The notes beneath the pieces are model-generated. The model saw only the letters and a list, made by a program, of their open reading frames with translations. It had not been told where the DNA came from and did not search any database. 64,000 nucleotides of DNA, from contig NC_134398.1 of NCBI RefSeq assembly GCF_050003625.1, forward strand, positions 18,302,997-18,366,996. The letters are read 5' to 3'. Position 1 is the stretch's first letter; the number at the start of each line of letters is the position of its first letter. Both the position numbers and the translations under genes were made by a program. The stretch comes from Haematobia irritans (Eukaryota > Arthropoda > Insecta > Diptera > Muscidae). Shown one piece after another: positions 23,547-34,378 of the stretch.

Positions 23547-24480
23547 AAGGGTGATTTGTTAAGAGCTTGATAACTTTTTAAAAAAAAAAAACGCATAAAA
23601 TTTGCAAAATCTCATCGGTTCTTTATTTGAAACGTTAGATTGGTCCATGACATTTACTTTTTGAAGATAATTTCATTTAAATGTTGACCGCGGCTGCGTC
23701 TTAGGTGGTCCATTCGGAAAGTCCAATTTTGGGCAACTTTTTCGAGCATTTCGGCCGGAATAGCCCGAATTTCTTCGGAAATGTTGTCTTCCAAAGCTGG
23801 AATAGTTGCTGGCTTATTTCTGTAGACTTTAGACTTGACGTAGCCCCACAAAAAATAGTCTAAAGGCGTCAAATCGCATGATCTTGGTGGCCAACTTACC
23901 GGTCCATTTCTTGAGATGAATTGTTCTCCGAAGTTTTCCCTCAAAATGGCCATAGAATCGCGAGCTGTGTGGCATGTAGCGCCATCTTGTTGAAACCACA
24001 TGTCAACCAAGTTCAGTTCTTCCATTTTTGGCAACAAAAAGTTTGTTAGCATCGAACGATAGCGATCGCCATTCACCGTAACGTTGCGTCCAACAGCATC
24101 TTTGAAAAAATACGGTCCAATGATTCCACCAGCGTACAAACCACACCAAACAGTGCATTTTTCGGGATGCATGGGCAGTTCTTGAACGGCTTCTGGTTGC
24201 TCTTCACTCCAAATGCGGCAATTTTGCTTATTTACGTAGCCATTCAACCAGAAATGAGCCTCATCGCTGAACAAAATTTGTCGATAAAAAAGCGGATTTT
24301 CTGCCAACTTTTCTAGGGCCCATTCACTGAAAATTCGACGTTGTGGCTCGTTAGTAAGTCTATTCATGATGAAATGTCAAAGCATACTGAGCATCTTTCT
24401 CTTTGACACCATGTCTGAAATCCCACGTGATCTGTCAAATACTAATGCATGAAAATCCTAACCTCAAAAGAATCACCCTT
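23547..24480 (-). mobile_element. DD41D mariner-like transposon, internally deleted, copy 1
   Basis: Ends AAGGGTGATT and AATCACCCTT are inverted, the inverted repeat continuing imperfectly to about 25 bp. TA flanks both sides (23545-23546 and 24481-24482), the Tc1/mariner target duplication. At 934 bp it is shorter than typical autonomous elements (about 1.3 kb). It encodes the catalytic part of the transposase but not the DNA-binding part. It is inserted in an A module, whose sequence joins cleanly across it. Confidence 0.9.
23654..24367 (-). CDS. Truncated DD41D mariner-family transposase
   Basis: Open frame of 237 residues holding the complete DDE/D catalytic core. Motifs: FSDEAHFWLNG with D35, WFQQDGATCHTA with D128, and CDLTPLDYFLWGYVK with D170. 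Exactly 41 residues separate the last two aspartates, the spacing of the DD41D (rosa-like) branch of Tc1/mariner. Known family members carry an N-terminal paired helix-turn-helix region of about 110-130 residues that binds the inverted repeats; none is present here, so the product should not bind its ends unaided. The start used is the first ATG, just after the apparent deletion junction (CATTTCATC|ATGAATAG). It differs at a single residue (F125 versus L) over the shared 217 residues from the copy at 31053-31765. The catalytic triad is intact; whether it is expressed is unknown. Confidence 0.85.
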   Translation of the reverse strand: MNRLTNEPQRRIFSEWALEKLAENPLFYRQILFSDEAHFWLNGYVNKQNCRIWSEEQPEAVQELPMHPEKCTVWCGLYAGGIIGPYFFKDAVGRNVTVNGDRYRSMLTNFLLPKMEELNLVDMWFQQDGATCHTARDSMAILRENFGEQFISRNGPVSWPPRSCDLTPLDYFLWGYVKSKVYRNKPATIPALEDNISEEIRAIPAEMLEKVAQNWTFRMDHLRRSRGQHLNEIIFKK

Positions 24481-24550
24481 TATATAATTATGGGCCGATG
24501 TGGACCAATTTCGGCATGATTGTTAGAGACCATATACTAACACCATGTAC

Positions 24551-24798
24551 ACGCAGAGAAGGGATATGATCACATCAAACATGTTTCAAGAGCAAAATGT
24601 TATTTTTGTATGGTGACCATGTAACATGTTTGTCACTAAAATGTTATTTTATCGTCAAATATAACCTTCTTGCCGAAATCAGATACATGATTTCCCAGAA
24701 AATAACATGGTTGCGAAAACCATGTTACATGGTCACCACCCAAAAATAAGATTTTGCTCTTAAAACATGTTTGAGGTGATCATATTCCTTCTCTGGGT
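24551..24798. mobile_element. Foldback MITE, ~248 bp
   Basis: Arms of about 75-80 bp are inverted copies: AC(G/C)CAGAGAAGG(G/A)ATATGATC, CAAACATGTTT(C/T)AAGAGCAAAAT, TGGTGACCATGTAACATG. GTAC lies at 24547-24550 and 24799-24802, a probable 4-bp target duplication. It interrupts an A module (CACCATGTAC|...|CAAATTTCAG). No coding capacity. Confidence 0.85.
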
Positions 24799-25224
24799 GT
24801 ACCAAATTTCAGCCACATTGGATGAAATATACTTCTCTTAGAGGCTCCGCAAGCCAAATCTGGGGATCCGTCTATATGGGTGCTATATATAATTATGCGC
24901 CGATGTAGACCCATTTTTGCATGGTTAGTAGAGACCATATACCAACACCATGTACCAAATTTCAGCCAGATCGGATAAAATTTGCTTTTCTTAGAGGATC
25001 CGCAAGTCAAGTCTGGGGGTCCGTTTATATGGGGGCTAAACGTAAAAGTGAACCGATATGGACCATCCGACCTACATCAATAACAATTACTGTGCCAAGT
25101 TTCACGTCGATAGCTTTTTTCGTTTGGAAGTTAGCGTGATTTCAACAGACGAACGGACACGCTTAGATCGACTCAGAGGGTATTAAAAAAGTTTGATACA
25201 GACAATCTCTGATGCATGTACGAT

Positions 25225-25331
25225 ACTTATAATGCCCTGCTCCACAGTGAGGTGCAGGGCACAGGTTATAGTGGCAGCCCGGTTAAGTTTCAGGCTCACT
25301 TAGACTATTCAGTCCATTGTGATAACGCACA
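25225..25331 (+). repeat. B-family 3' hairpin fragment followed by a SINE 3' fragment
   Basis: TAATGCCCTGCTCCACAGTG/GGTGCAGGGCA (about 25229-25261) is a B-type terminal hairpin without its body. From 25270 to 25331, GTGGCAGCCCGG and GGCTCACTTAGACTATTCAG match the 3' part of the SINE, inverted. Both are small relics. Confidence 0.7.
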
Positions 25332-25430
25332 TAGGCTCAGGGTATAAAATAGTTATATGGGAGAAATGCTAAGCAAAATTCACATTCATATGTTAAAGGC
25401 ATGAAATCATTGGGCTCACGACAATATTTT

Positions 25431-25633
25431 TATACCCACTAACATACCATAGAATGCTGATGGGTATCTTTAAGTTTGTAACACATCGAAATATCGATTT
25501 CGGGCTATATAAAGTCTTTTGTCTGCAGGCACATGGTCATGTTCGCAGATGGGCTATATCGGTCCAGATTTTGATATAGCCCCCCATACAAACGGACATT
25601 CCTATTTGGGTTCTTGGGCATCTAGACACCACA
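25431..25633 (-). mobile_element. C-family 3' end fragment
   Basis: On the minus strand: part of a module (TATATCAAAATCTGGACCGA), then CGAAATCGATATTTCGATGTG and the tail ending near ACCCATCAGCATTCTATGG...GGGTATAA. The GACAGACAG run is lost. It lies tail-first next to the larger C copy. Confidence 0.65.
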
Positions 25634-27670
25634 ATTTGTATACCCTCCACCATAGAATGGTGAATGGTCAATCCGTTTGTAACACATCGAATTATCGATT
25701 TCCGACTATATAGAGTATATATATTCTTGATCTAAGACGATATAAACATGTACGTCAGTCCGTCTGTCTGTCTGTTGTAATCACGCTACAGCCTTCAATA
25801 ATAGCTCTATCTTCGTGAAATTTGACATAGATTCGTCTTTTGTTTGCATGCAGGTCAAGTTCGAAGATGGGCTATATCGGTCCAAGTTTTGATATAGTCC
25901 CCATATAAACCGACCTCCCGATTTGGGGTCTTGGGCTTATAAAAATTGTAGTTTTTATCCAATTTGCCTGAAATTGGAAATCTAGATGAATTTTAGGTCC
26001 ATGTTTTGGTATAGCCCCCATATGGGCCGATTTCCCGATTTTGCTTCTTGGGCATCTAGAGAGTGTATTTTCTATCCGATTTGTCTGAAATTGGAAATCT
26101 AGAGGTATTTTAGGACCACAAATAAGTGTTTCGAAAATGGTGCCTATCGGTCCATGCTTTGGTATAGCCCCCATATAGCCCGATTTCCCGATTTTGCTTC
26201 TTGGGCGTTTAGAAAGTGTATTTTCTATCCGATTTGCCTGAAATTGGAAATCTAGAGGTATTCTAGGACCGTAAAGAGGTGTGCCAAAAATGGGGTGTAT
26301 CGGTCCATGTTTTGATATAGCCCCCATATAGACCGATCCCCCGATATTATTTCTTGGGCTTCTAGAATCCGTACTTTTATTTCAATTTACCTGAAATTGG
26401 AAATCTAGGGGTATTTTAGGACCATCAACAAGTGTACCGAAAATTGTGCCTATCGGTCAATGTTTTGGTATAGCCCCCATATGGACCGATTTCCCGATTT
26501 TGCTTCTTGGGCGTCTAGAAATTGTATTTTCTATCCGATTTGCCTGAAATTGGAAATCTAGAGGTATTCTAGGACCATAACGAGGTGTGGTGGAAATGGG
26601 GTGTATCGGTCCATGTTCTGATATAGCCCCCATATAGACCGATCTCCCGATTTTACTTCTTGGGCTTCTAGAATCCATAGTTTTAATTCAATTTACCTGA
26701 AATTGGAAATCTAGAGGTATTTTAGGACAACCAACAAGTGTACCGAAAATGGTGACTATCGGTCCATGTTTCGGTATAGCCCCCATATAGACCGATTTCC
26801 CGATTTTGCTTCTTGGGCATTTACAAAGAGTATTTTCTATCTGATTTGCCTGAAATTGGAAATCTAGAGGTATTCTAGGACCATTAAGAGGTGTGCAGAA
26901 AATGGGGTGTATCGGTCCATGTTTTGATATAGCACCCATATGGACCGATTTCCCGATTTTGCTTCTTGGGCTTCTAGGATCCGTAGTTTTAATCTAATTT
27001 ACCTGAAATTTTAAATCTAAATACGTGTGCCGAAAATGGTGAGTATCGGTCCATGTTTTGATATAGCCCCCATATAGACCGATCTTCCGATTTTTCTTGA
27101 GCTTCTAGAATCCGTAGTTTTTAATCAATTTGCCTGAAATTGGAAATCTAGAGGAATTCTAGGACCATAAAGGGCTATGCCGAATATATTGAGTATCGGT
27201 ACAGTTTTTGATATAGCCATCGTATAAACCCGCCCTCCGATTTGGGGTCTAGAGTCTAGAACTACAATTAAATTTGCTGAATACTATGTGTATCCTTTCA
27301 TGTTTTGGTATAGCCCCCATTACACAGAACTCCCGATTTAACTCCTAGGGTTTCTAGAAATTGTAGTTTTTATCCGATTTGCCACAAATTGAAAATATAC
27401 TGGCATTTTAGACCCATAACAAAGTGTATATGATTTAGTTTTATCGGTCCATTTGGTAAGCCCTCTTTATAGACCGATTTCACTTATTGAGGGTATAAAA
27501 GGCGCACTGATCATGAAAATTGCTTGAAACTAAATGCAAAATTTCCAGATTTTAATTCTCGTAGTCTATATATTTTCAATATATTTTTAAGTAACTCGAC
27601 GAAAAGTTTTGGAAGGAGAAAATTATATTATTTGATTCATGATTAAGATTTGGTCCGTAATTACTTGTTT
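25634..27670 (-). mobile_element. C-family element, reverse, with at least nine 153-bp modules
   Basis: On the minus strand the tail (hairpin near 25640-25665, CAGACAGACAGACGG near 25770) is preceded by regular modules: TATAGCCCCCATAT appears near 26163, 26316 and 26469, exactly 153 bp apart. In one frame each module encodes 51 residues (MGAISKHGPIHPIFGTPLYG...DFQFQANRIEN...GKSVY). The head is degenerate; CAAGTAATTACGG near 27655-27667 may be its remains. Confidence 0.75.
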
Positions 27671-27836
27671 TCAGTATGTTTGGGTTTCATAATATGAAGA
27701 TCTAATCATGTCTCATCCATTGTCACTCATCGATATATAAATTTAAATTTGAGACACCGATTCCCAATAGCCAAGAATTATGTTCACAGACTATTTGTAA
27801 TGAAGGTTACTTGTACAGTTTTTACTTATATTAGCA

Positions 27837-28411
27837 CCCAGCAAAAAAAGCGTCGCCAAAAAAATAATGAAAATGTTCTTTTTGGATCCGGAAGTGGTGC
27901 GAAATTGACGAAGAAGCGATGCATTTAACATGGGCTTGTCATAGGACGGAAGTCGTCCATTTCAACAGCCGTTGCACTGAATTTGCATCACTTCTTTAGG
28001 TGTGATCCGAATTCAATGTTTTGAATGTAAATTAAAAAATTCTGCGATTTTTTGTCAAATAAATAATTTTTATAATTTTTTATAAATTTTAATGGATTCT
28101 AACGCTTGTCGGAAACGTTTGAACTGAAATATTTTCAAAAAAATCACAATTTTTTCAGATTGGATTTAGCATTTTTTTCGAAAAAATTTAAATGATTTGT
28201 ACCATTTTATGAATTCTTACTCGGTTTTTAACATATTTGAAACAAAAAAGTTAAAATTACCCATTAAAAGTATGAAAAAAACCAAGTTATAAAAAATTGA
28301 ATTAAAAGAACTTCCTGGGGAGTTAAAATAAAGAACATCATTAGGAGTGCATCTTCCCGAAGTGCTTTTAAAGTTGTGCCTTTGGAAGAACTTCCAAGTT
28401 TTTTTGCTGGG
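27837..28411. mobile_element. CCCAGC-type MITE, 575 bp
   Basis: The termini CCCAGCAAAAAAAG and (C/T)TTTTTTTGCTGGG form a 13-bp inverted repeat, and CA flanks each side, a possible 2-bp target duplication. No gene inside; the 65-codon frame on the minus strand has no features. A 3' fragment of the same element lies at 49855-49970. The TIR shares CCCAGC with the DUF4806-bearing element at 42642-44212. Confidence 0.8.
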
Positions 28412-29362
28412 CAACGAATTCCTTAACCATTAGCTTTCCACAACTTCCTTAAAATTCCAGAACAATTTACTTCGATTTCAATCCACTTTACCTTGGCTAT
28501 ATTTGAGGCAAATCAAACTGAATGAAGCAGACCGTACACTGGACGTCTATCGTACAAAGTGGCGCTAACCACTGCCCTGACTGCAGCTGTAATAAAGTTT
28601 CAACTTTTGGTGCATGCCACATTTGCAAATGCATTTGCCATGTTCCCTATAATGTGGTCCATTGTATGCTGCCAATGTTGTTTATGGGTTATCATGTGCG
28701 TCATTGATTCTTATGATCAACACATAGCATAGCCTCCTCCCGGCTAAATGACTGGCATGTTATGATTTTTTTTTTTGTATTCACGGACATTTGTGAACAG
28801 AAGTTTTGCGATTACATTGTAAAATTTTGCATATTTGTGGGAATTTTACAAAAGAGCCATAATAAAAACTGAAAGATTTTGAAAAATATGAGAAACATAT
28901 GATTTCACACGATGATTATTCATCAGGGAAATATTTCAATTAATCTATGGAGCGAAAAAGCACCTGGAATGAAATTTACTAGTTTTGTTTAGAATTTTAG
29001 AGAAGAGAGAATAACTGAAGGTATAGTAGAAAAGCGATTATATCGTACATTATAACAAGAAGGCTAATTCAAATTTTAAAGTAAAGTAGTAGTCACTCAA
29101 ATGTGTCGACACAGAATGAGAAACGTGCGACAAGCTGGCTTCGTCATGAATTTAAATTCTAGGACAAATTAAAAAAATTTCTGATATTTTGGCAAATAAA
29201 TTGTCGTAATTTTTTTATGATTTTTCATGTATTCTAACGCTATTCACTCAAAGGTGTGGACACACAATGAGAAACGTGCTACAAGCTGGCTTCGTCACGA
29301 ATTTCATTTCTAGGACTTCTAGGACAAATTAAAAAATTTTCTGATATTTTGGCAAAAAAAAA
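28412..29362. other. No gene recognised; contains a ~175-bp tandem duplication
   Basis: Non-repetitive AT-rich sequence on the left. From 29092 a block (TCACTCAAATGTGTCGACAC, AGAAACGTGCGACAAGCTGG, CTGATATTTTGGCAAA) is repeated from about 29265 to 29355, a diverged tandem duplication. The right edge joins a B-family head. Confidence 0.6.
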
Positions 29363-30550
29363 AACAAATAAGGAAAGTCTAAAGTCGGGCGGGGCCGACT
29401 ATATTATACCCTGCACAACTTTGTAGATCTAAATTTTCGATACCATATCACATCCGTCAAATGTGTTGGGGGCTATATAAAGGTTTGTCCCAAATACACA
29501 CATTTAAACATCACTCGATCTGGACAGAATTTTTATAGACTTCTACAAAATCTATAGACTCAAAATTTAAGTCGGCTAATGCACTAGAGTGGAACACAAT
29601 GTTGGTAAAAAAATATGGGGAACATTTAAATTGAAGCAATTTTAAGGAAACTTCCCAAGAGTTTATTTATGTTTATATATGTAAGAGAAGTTTAGGAAAA
29701 TTAGAGTCATTTGTACAACTTTTCGACTAAGCAGTGGCGATTTTACAAGGAAAATGTTGGTATTTTGACCATTTTTGTGGAAATCAGAAAAACATATATA
29801 TGGGACCTATATCTAAATCTGAACCGATTTCAACCAAATTTGGCACGTATAGTAACAATGCTAATTCTACTCCCTGTGCAAAATGTCAACTAAATCGGAG
29901 TTAAAAATTGGCCTCTGTGGTCATATGAGTGTAAATCGGCCGAAAACTATGTATTGGAGCTATATCTAAATCTGAACCGATTTCAACCAAATTTGGCACG
30001 CATAGCTACAATGCTAATTCTACTCCCTGTGCAAAATTTCAACTAAATCGGAGCAAAATATTGGCCTCTGTGGTCATATGAGTGTAAATCGGCCGAAAGC
30101 TATATATTGGAGCTATATCTAAATCTGAACCGATTTCAATCAAATTTGGCACGCATAGCTACAATGCTAATTCTACTCCCTGTGCAAAATTTTAAGCAAA
30201 TTAGGGTAAAACTCTGGCTTCTGGGGCCATTTAAGTCCATATCGGGCGAAATATATATATGGGAGCTATATCTAAATCTGAACCGATTTCTTTCAAAATC
30301 AATAGAAATCTATTCTGAACCAAAACACATACTTGTGCCAAATTTGAAGTCGATTGGATTAAAACTGCGACCTAGACTTTGATTACAAAAATGTGTTCAC
30401 GGACAGACGGACATCGCTATATCGACTCAAGAGCCCACCCTGAGCATTTTTGCCAAAGACACCATGTATCTATCTCGTCTCCTTCTGGGTGTTGCAAACA
30501 TATGCACTAACTTATAATACCCTTTTCCACAGTGTGGCGCTGGGTATAAA
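29363..30550 (+). mobile_element. B-family element, both ends present
   Basis: The head ACAAATAAGGAAAGTCTAAA with AGTCGGGCGGGGCCGACT is followed by three to four 153-bp modules (GGGACCTATATCTAAATCTG, TTGGAGCTATATCTAAATC). A short GGACAGACGGACATCG run and the hairpin AATACCCTTTTCCAC/GTGGCGCTGGGTAT end it. Its tail faces the tail of the next A element. Confidence 0.8.
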
Positions 30551-30939
30551 AATATAAAAATAATTTTTATACCCTCCACCATAGGATGGGGGTATATTAA
30601 CTTTGTCATTCCGTTCGTAACACATCGAAATATTGTTCTAAGACCCCATAAAGTATATATATTCTGGGTCGTGGTGAAATTCTGAGTCGATCTGAACATG
30701 TCCATCCGTCCGTCCGTCTGTTGAAATCACGCTAACTTCCCAACGAAACAAGCTATCAACTTGAAACTTGGCACAAGTAGTTTTTATTGATGTAGGTCAG
30801 ATGGTATTGAAAATGGACCATATCGGTCCACTTTTACGTATAGCCCCCATATAAACGGACACCCAAATTTGGCTTGCGATTGCTCTAAGAGAAGCAAATT
30901 TCATCCGATCCGGCTGAAATTTGGTACATGGTGTTAGTA

Positions 30940-31871
30940 AAGGGTGATTCTTTTGAGGTTAGGATTTTCATGCATTAGTATTTGACAGATCACGTGGGAT
31001 TTCAGACATGGTGTCAAAGAGAAAGATGCTCAGTATGCTTTGACATTTCATCATGAATAGACTTACGATCTGCCACAACGTCGAATTTTCAGTGAATGGG
31101 CCCTAGAAAAGTTGGCAGAAAATCCGCTTTTTTATCGACAAATTTTGTTCAGCGATGAGGCTCATTTCTGGTTGAATGGCTACGTAAATAAGCAAAATTG
31201 CCGCATTTGGAGTGAAGAGCAACCAGAAGCCGTTCAAGAACTGCCCATGCATCCCGAAAAATGCACTGTTTGGTGTGGTTTGTACGCTGGTGGAATCATT
31301 GGACCGTATTTTTTCAAAGATGCTGTTGGCCGCAACGTTACGGTGAATGGCGATCGCTATCGTTCGATGCTAACAAACTTTTTGTTGCCAAAAATGGAAG
31401 AACTGAACTTGGTTGACATGTGGCTTCAACAAGATGGCGCTACATGCCACACAGCTCGCGATTCTATGGCCATTTTGAGGGAAAACTTCGGAGAACAATT
31501 CATCTCAAGAAATGGACCGGTAAGTTGGCCACCAAGATCATGCGATTTGACGCCTTTAGACTATTTTTTGTGGGGCTACGTCAAGTCTAAAGTCTACAGA
31601 AATAAGCCAGCAACTATTCCAGCTTTGGAAGACAACATTTCCGAAGAAATTCGGGCTATTCCGGCCGAAATGCTCGAAAAAGTTGCCCAAAATTGGACTT
31701 TCCGAATGGACCACCTAAGACGCAGCCGCGGTCAACATTTAAATGAAATTATCTTCAAAAAGTAAATGTCATGGACCAATCTAACGTTTCAAATAAAGAA
31801 CCGATGAGATTTTGCAAATTTTATGCGTTTTTTTTTAAAAAAAGTTATCAAGCTCTTAACAAATCACCCTT
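30940..31871 (+). mobile_element. DD41D mariner-like transposon, internally deleted, copy 2
   Basis: 932 bp, ends AAGGGTGATT/AATCACCCTT, flanked by TA at 30938-30939 and 31872-31873. It is nearly identical to the copy at 23547-24480 and shares the same internal deletion. It is inserted at a TA inside an A module (GTTAG-TA-TATGGTCTC). Confidence 0.9.
31053..31765 (+). pseudogene. Truncated DD41D transposase, frameshifted near its start
   Basis: Same catalytic core as at 23654-24367 (FSDEAHFWLNG, WLQQDGATCHTA, CDLTPLDYFLWGYVK; spacing 41). The ATG at 31053 corresponds to the start used in the other copy, but ACGATCTGCC replaces ACTAACGAGCC (one base fewer), so the frame from that ATG stops after 17 codons. 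An open frame of 217 residues resumes with an internal ATG at 31112. Like the other copy it lacks the N-terminal DNA-binding region. Confidence 0.85.
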
Positions 31872-32179
31872 TATATGGTCTCTAACAACCATGCAAAAAT
31901 TGGTCCATATCGGTCCATAATTACATATAGCCCCCATATAAATTGATCCCCCAATTTGGCTTGCGGAGCCTCTAAGAGAAGCAAATTTCATCCGATCCGG
32001 CTGAAATTTGGTACGTGGTGATAGTAAATGTTCTCTAATGACCATGCACAAATAGGTCGAAATCGGTCCATAATTATATATAGCCCCCATATAAGCCGAT
32101 CCCCAGATTTGACCTCCGGAGCCTCTTAGAGGCCGTGGTGTTAGTATATTGGCTCTAACATCCATGCCAAAATTGGTCC

Positions 32180-32825
32180 ATAAAATGTGGACAAAATTTT
32201 CTATAGAAATACAATTTTGACAAAATTTTCTATAGAAATAAAATTTTGACAAAATTTTCTATAGAAATAAAATTGTGACAAAATTTTCTATAGAAATAAA
32301 ATGTGGACAAAATTTTTTATAGAAAAAATTTTGATACAATTTTCTATAGAAATAAAATTTTGACAAAACGTTCTATGTTATAGTAATAAAATTTTGACAA
32401 CATTTTCTATAGAAGTAAAATTTTGACAAAATTGTTTATAGAAATGAAATTTTGACAAAATTTTGTCAACATTTGATTTCTATAAAAAATTTTATCAAAA
32501 TTTTTTCTATAGAAAATTTTGTCCACATTTTATTTGTATAAAAAATTTTGCCAAATTTTATTTCTATAGAAAATTTTGTCAAAATTGTATTTCTATAGAA
32601 AATTTTGTCAAAATTTTATTTCTATAGAAAATTTTGTCAACATTTTTATTTCTATAGAAAATTTTGTGAAAATTTTATTTCTTTATAAAATTTTTTAAAA
32701 TTTTTTTCTATAGAAAATTTTGTCAAAATTTTATTTCTATAGAAAATTTTGTCAAAATTTTATTTCTATAGAAAATTTTGTCAAAATTTTATTTCTGTAG
32801 AAAATTTTATCAAACTGAATTATAT
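32180..32825. repeat. 29-bp satellite array with an internal orientation switch
   Basis: Units at 32180-32470 read in the plus sense (TATAGAAATAAAATTTTGAC); units at 32471-32825 read in the minus sense (GTCAAAATTTTATTTCTATA). The right half matches the orientation of the enclosing A element, so the left half has been inverted. The switch point is near TTTTGACAAAATTTTGTCAA (about 32452-32470). Confidence 0.93.
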
Positions 32826-33013
32826 ACGTATTTAATCGGTTTTTTAGAAGACGGTGTTAAGAATTTTTCAGATACCTTGCCATCGGCAAGTGTTACGGCA
32901 ACCCAAGTAATTCGATTGTGGATGACAGTCTTTAGTAGAAGTTTCTATGCAATCCATGGTGGAGGGTACTTAAGATTTGGCCTGGCCGAACTTACGGCCA
33001 TATATACTTGTTC

Positions 33014-34204
33014 TATATTAAAAGATTTAAAAAATTTAATTTTGGGAATTTTCCTACAAATTCGAGTGTTTGAGAGTTTGTCACTAATTTAGTTCCATTA
33101 ACTCAAATAGATATGAACAAAATAATTTTTTCATATATTTTTACTGAAAATAACCCTTTCTCTTCCATTTTATATCATTATTTTATTAGTGTGAAATATG
33201 ATCTATACCATTTACCATTCCATTTGGTAAGAAATCATTGCCTTTTCTACTTGTTAATTTCCTTTAGATCATTTATCTTATCACAGCTCATTCAAGTCTT
33301 AAAAATATGATAATTGTGTGAATATTTTGCCACGTTTATATTTTCTTTGTTTGTTTGTAGAACAGGCCATAGTCTAAGGCACATTGGGTTTGCTAGCCGA
33401 CGACCTCCTTTGGTATGGCCCATGATGAAAGAGTAAAGATTAGACTGGACATTTTTCATAGCCCGGAAAAATATGCTTCTTAATTTCATGTCCATGGAAA
33501 ATATTGCTCGCCCAAATAATTAGAAGTGATAGCAACGAGACGCCTAACATTTGAGATTGAAGGCGATGGCGTTGGCTGCCCCACACAGATTTCAATGGCC
33601 AAGTGTTTAACCTTTTGTGAGTTGAATGAGTTTAAAAGAATAGAAAAGCAAATCTTCTTTAAGTTTCTTGTTTGTATTTTTGTGGGGGGCAGTATTTCAT
33701 TACCATTTTCATTAAGTTTATGTTTCTTTTTTTATGTTTTTATTATTCCGTTTTTACCTCTTCACAAAAAAAAAACCAAGATACAGATACTTAGGAAAAT
33801 AAGAAGCTGACAGATGCCTGGCCAGATGGATGATGGTTGCTGCTTTATTCTTAGAAAACAAACCAAAAATTTTTAACAATACTTTGACTTATGATGCTTA
33901 AGCACTGACTGATTGCATCTAATTACTCATCTCAATCATTGAATGTGCGTTCTTAAGAGATCATTTATTTGGAGAGGGGAAATGAATAAATATGAATAGC
34001 TTTGGTTGTTTTTGTAGAGGCCCCATATTTATGGCTCCATGCTAATGTATACAATGTTATTAAGAAATATTTCCCAAGAAGAGAAAATTTTGTTTGTAAA
34101 TGAAAATAATATCATCATAGCCATCAGCAATAAATCAGGACAAGTGGATTTCAATATAAGTTTGAGTCAAATTGATTTAAAGGAATTCATTAAAAGCATA
34201 ATTA
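33014..34204. other. No gene recognised; single-copy-looking DNA
   Basis: AT-rich non-repetitive sequence. Short open frames on both strands (33113-33310, 33526-33810, 34039-34230) are unremarkable in composition and lack recognisable domains or splice structure. Possibly intergenic or intronic. Confidence 0.45.
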
Positions 34205-34378
34205 TATTGACATCATGTATCAAATTTTAACCGGATCGAAGGAAATTTGCCTTTCCAAGGGGCTCCGGTATACAAGTTTGAGTATCGATTTATATAGCCT
34301 TCAAAATATAAATCGATAATTATAGACCGATGTATGCCAATTGTCGCGAGGTTGTTAGGGGCATATACTTACACTCAA
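34205..34378 (+). mobile_element. Diverged A-family module fragment
   Basis: TTAACCGGATCGAAGGAAAT, CCAAGGGGCTCCGG and TTATAGACCGATGTATGCCA identify an A module. A diverged second copy of its last ~65 bp (ACCGATGTATACCAATTGTC) follows the nested B element at 35906-35968. Confidence 0.65.

Larger units (their letters stand above)
23410..25187 (+). mobile_element. A-family modules and partial tail, carrying two nested elements
   Basis: The 153-bp modules (TTTGCATGTTTGTTAGAGACC, ATGCTTCTCTTAGAGG) begin at 23410. They are interrupted by a DD41D transposon (23547-24480) and a foldback MITE (24551-24798), and end with the GGCTAAACGTAAAAGTG variant module and GATTTCAACAGACGAACGGACACGC pieces near 25138. 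The A head and terminal hairpin are missing. Confidence 0.75.
30568..33013 (-). mobile_element. A-family element, reverse, both ends present, interrupted by a DD41D transposon
   Basis: On the minus strand: head at 33013-32825 (ACAAGTATATATGGCCG, TTCGGCCAGGCCAAA), 29-bp array 32825-32180, 153-bp modules 32175-31874 and 30937-30780, microsatellite (GACGGACGGACGGA) near 30700, and tail hairpin at 30572-30598. Removing the transposon at 30940-31871 restores a continuous module. Half of its 29-bp array is inverted (see the array entry). Confidence 0.82.
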
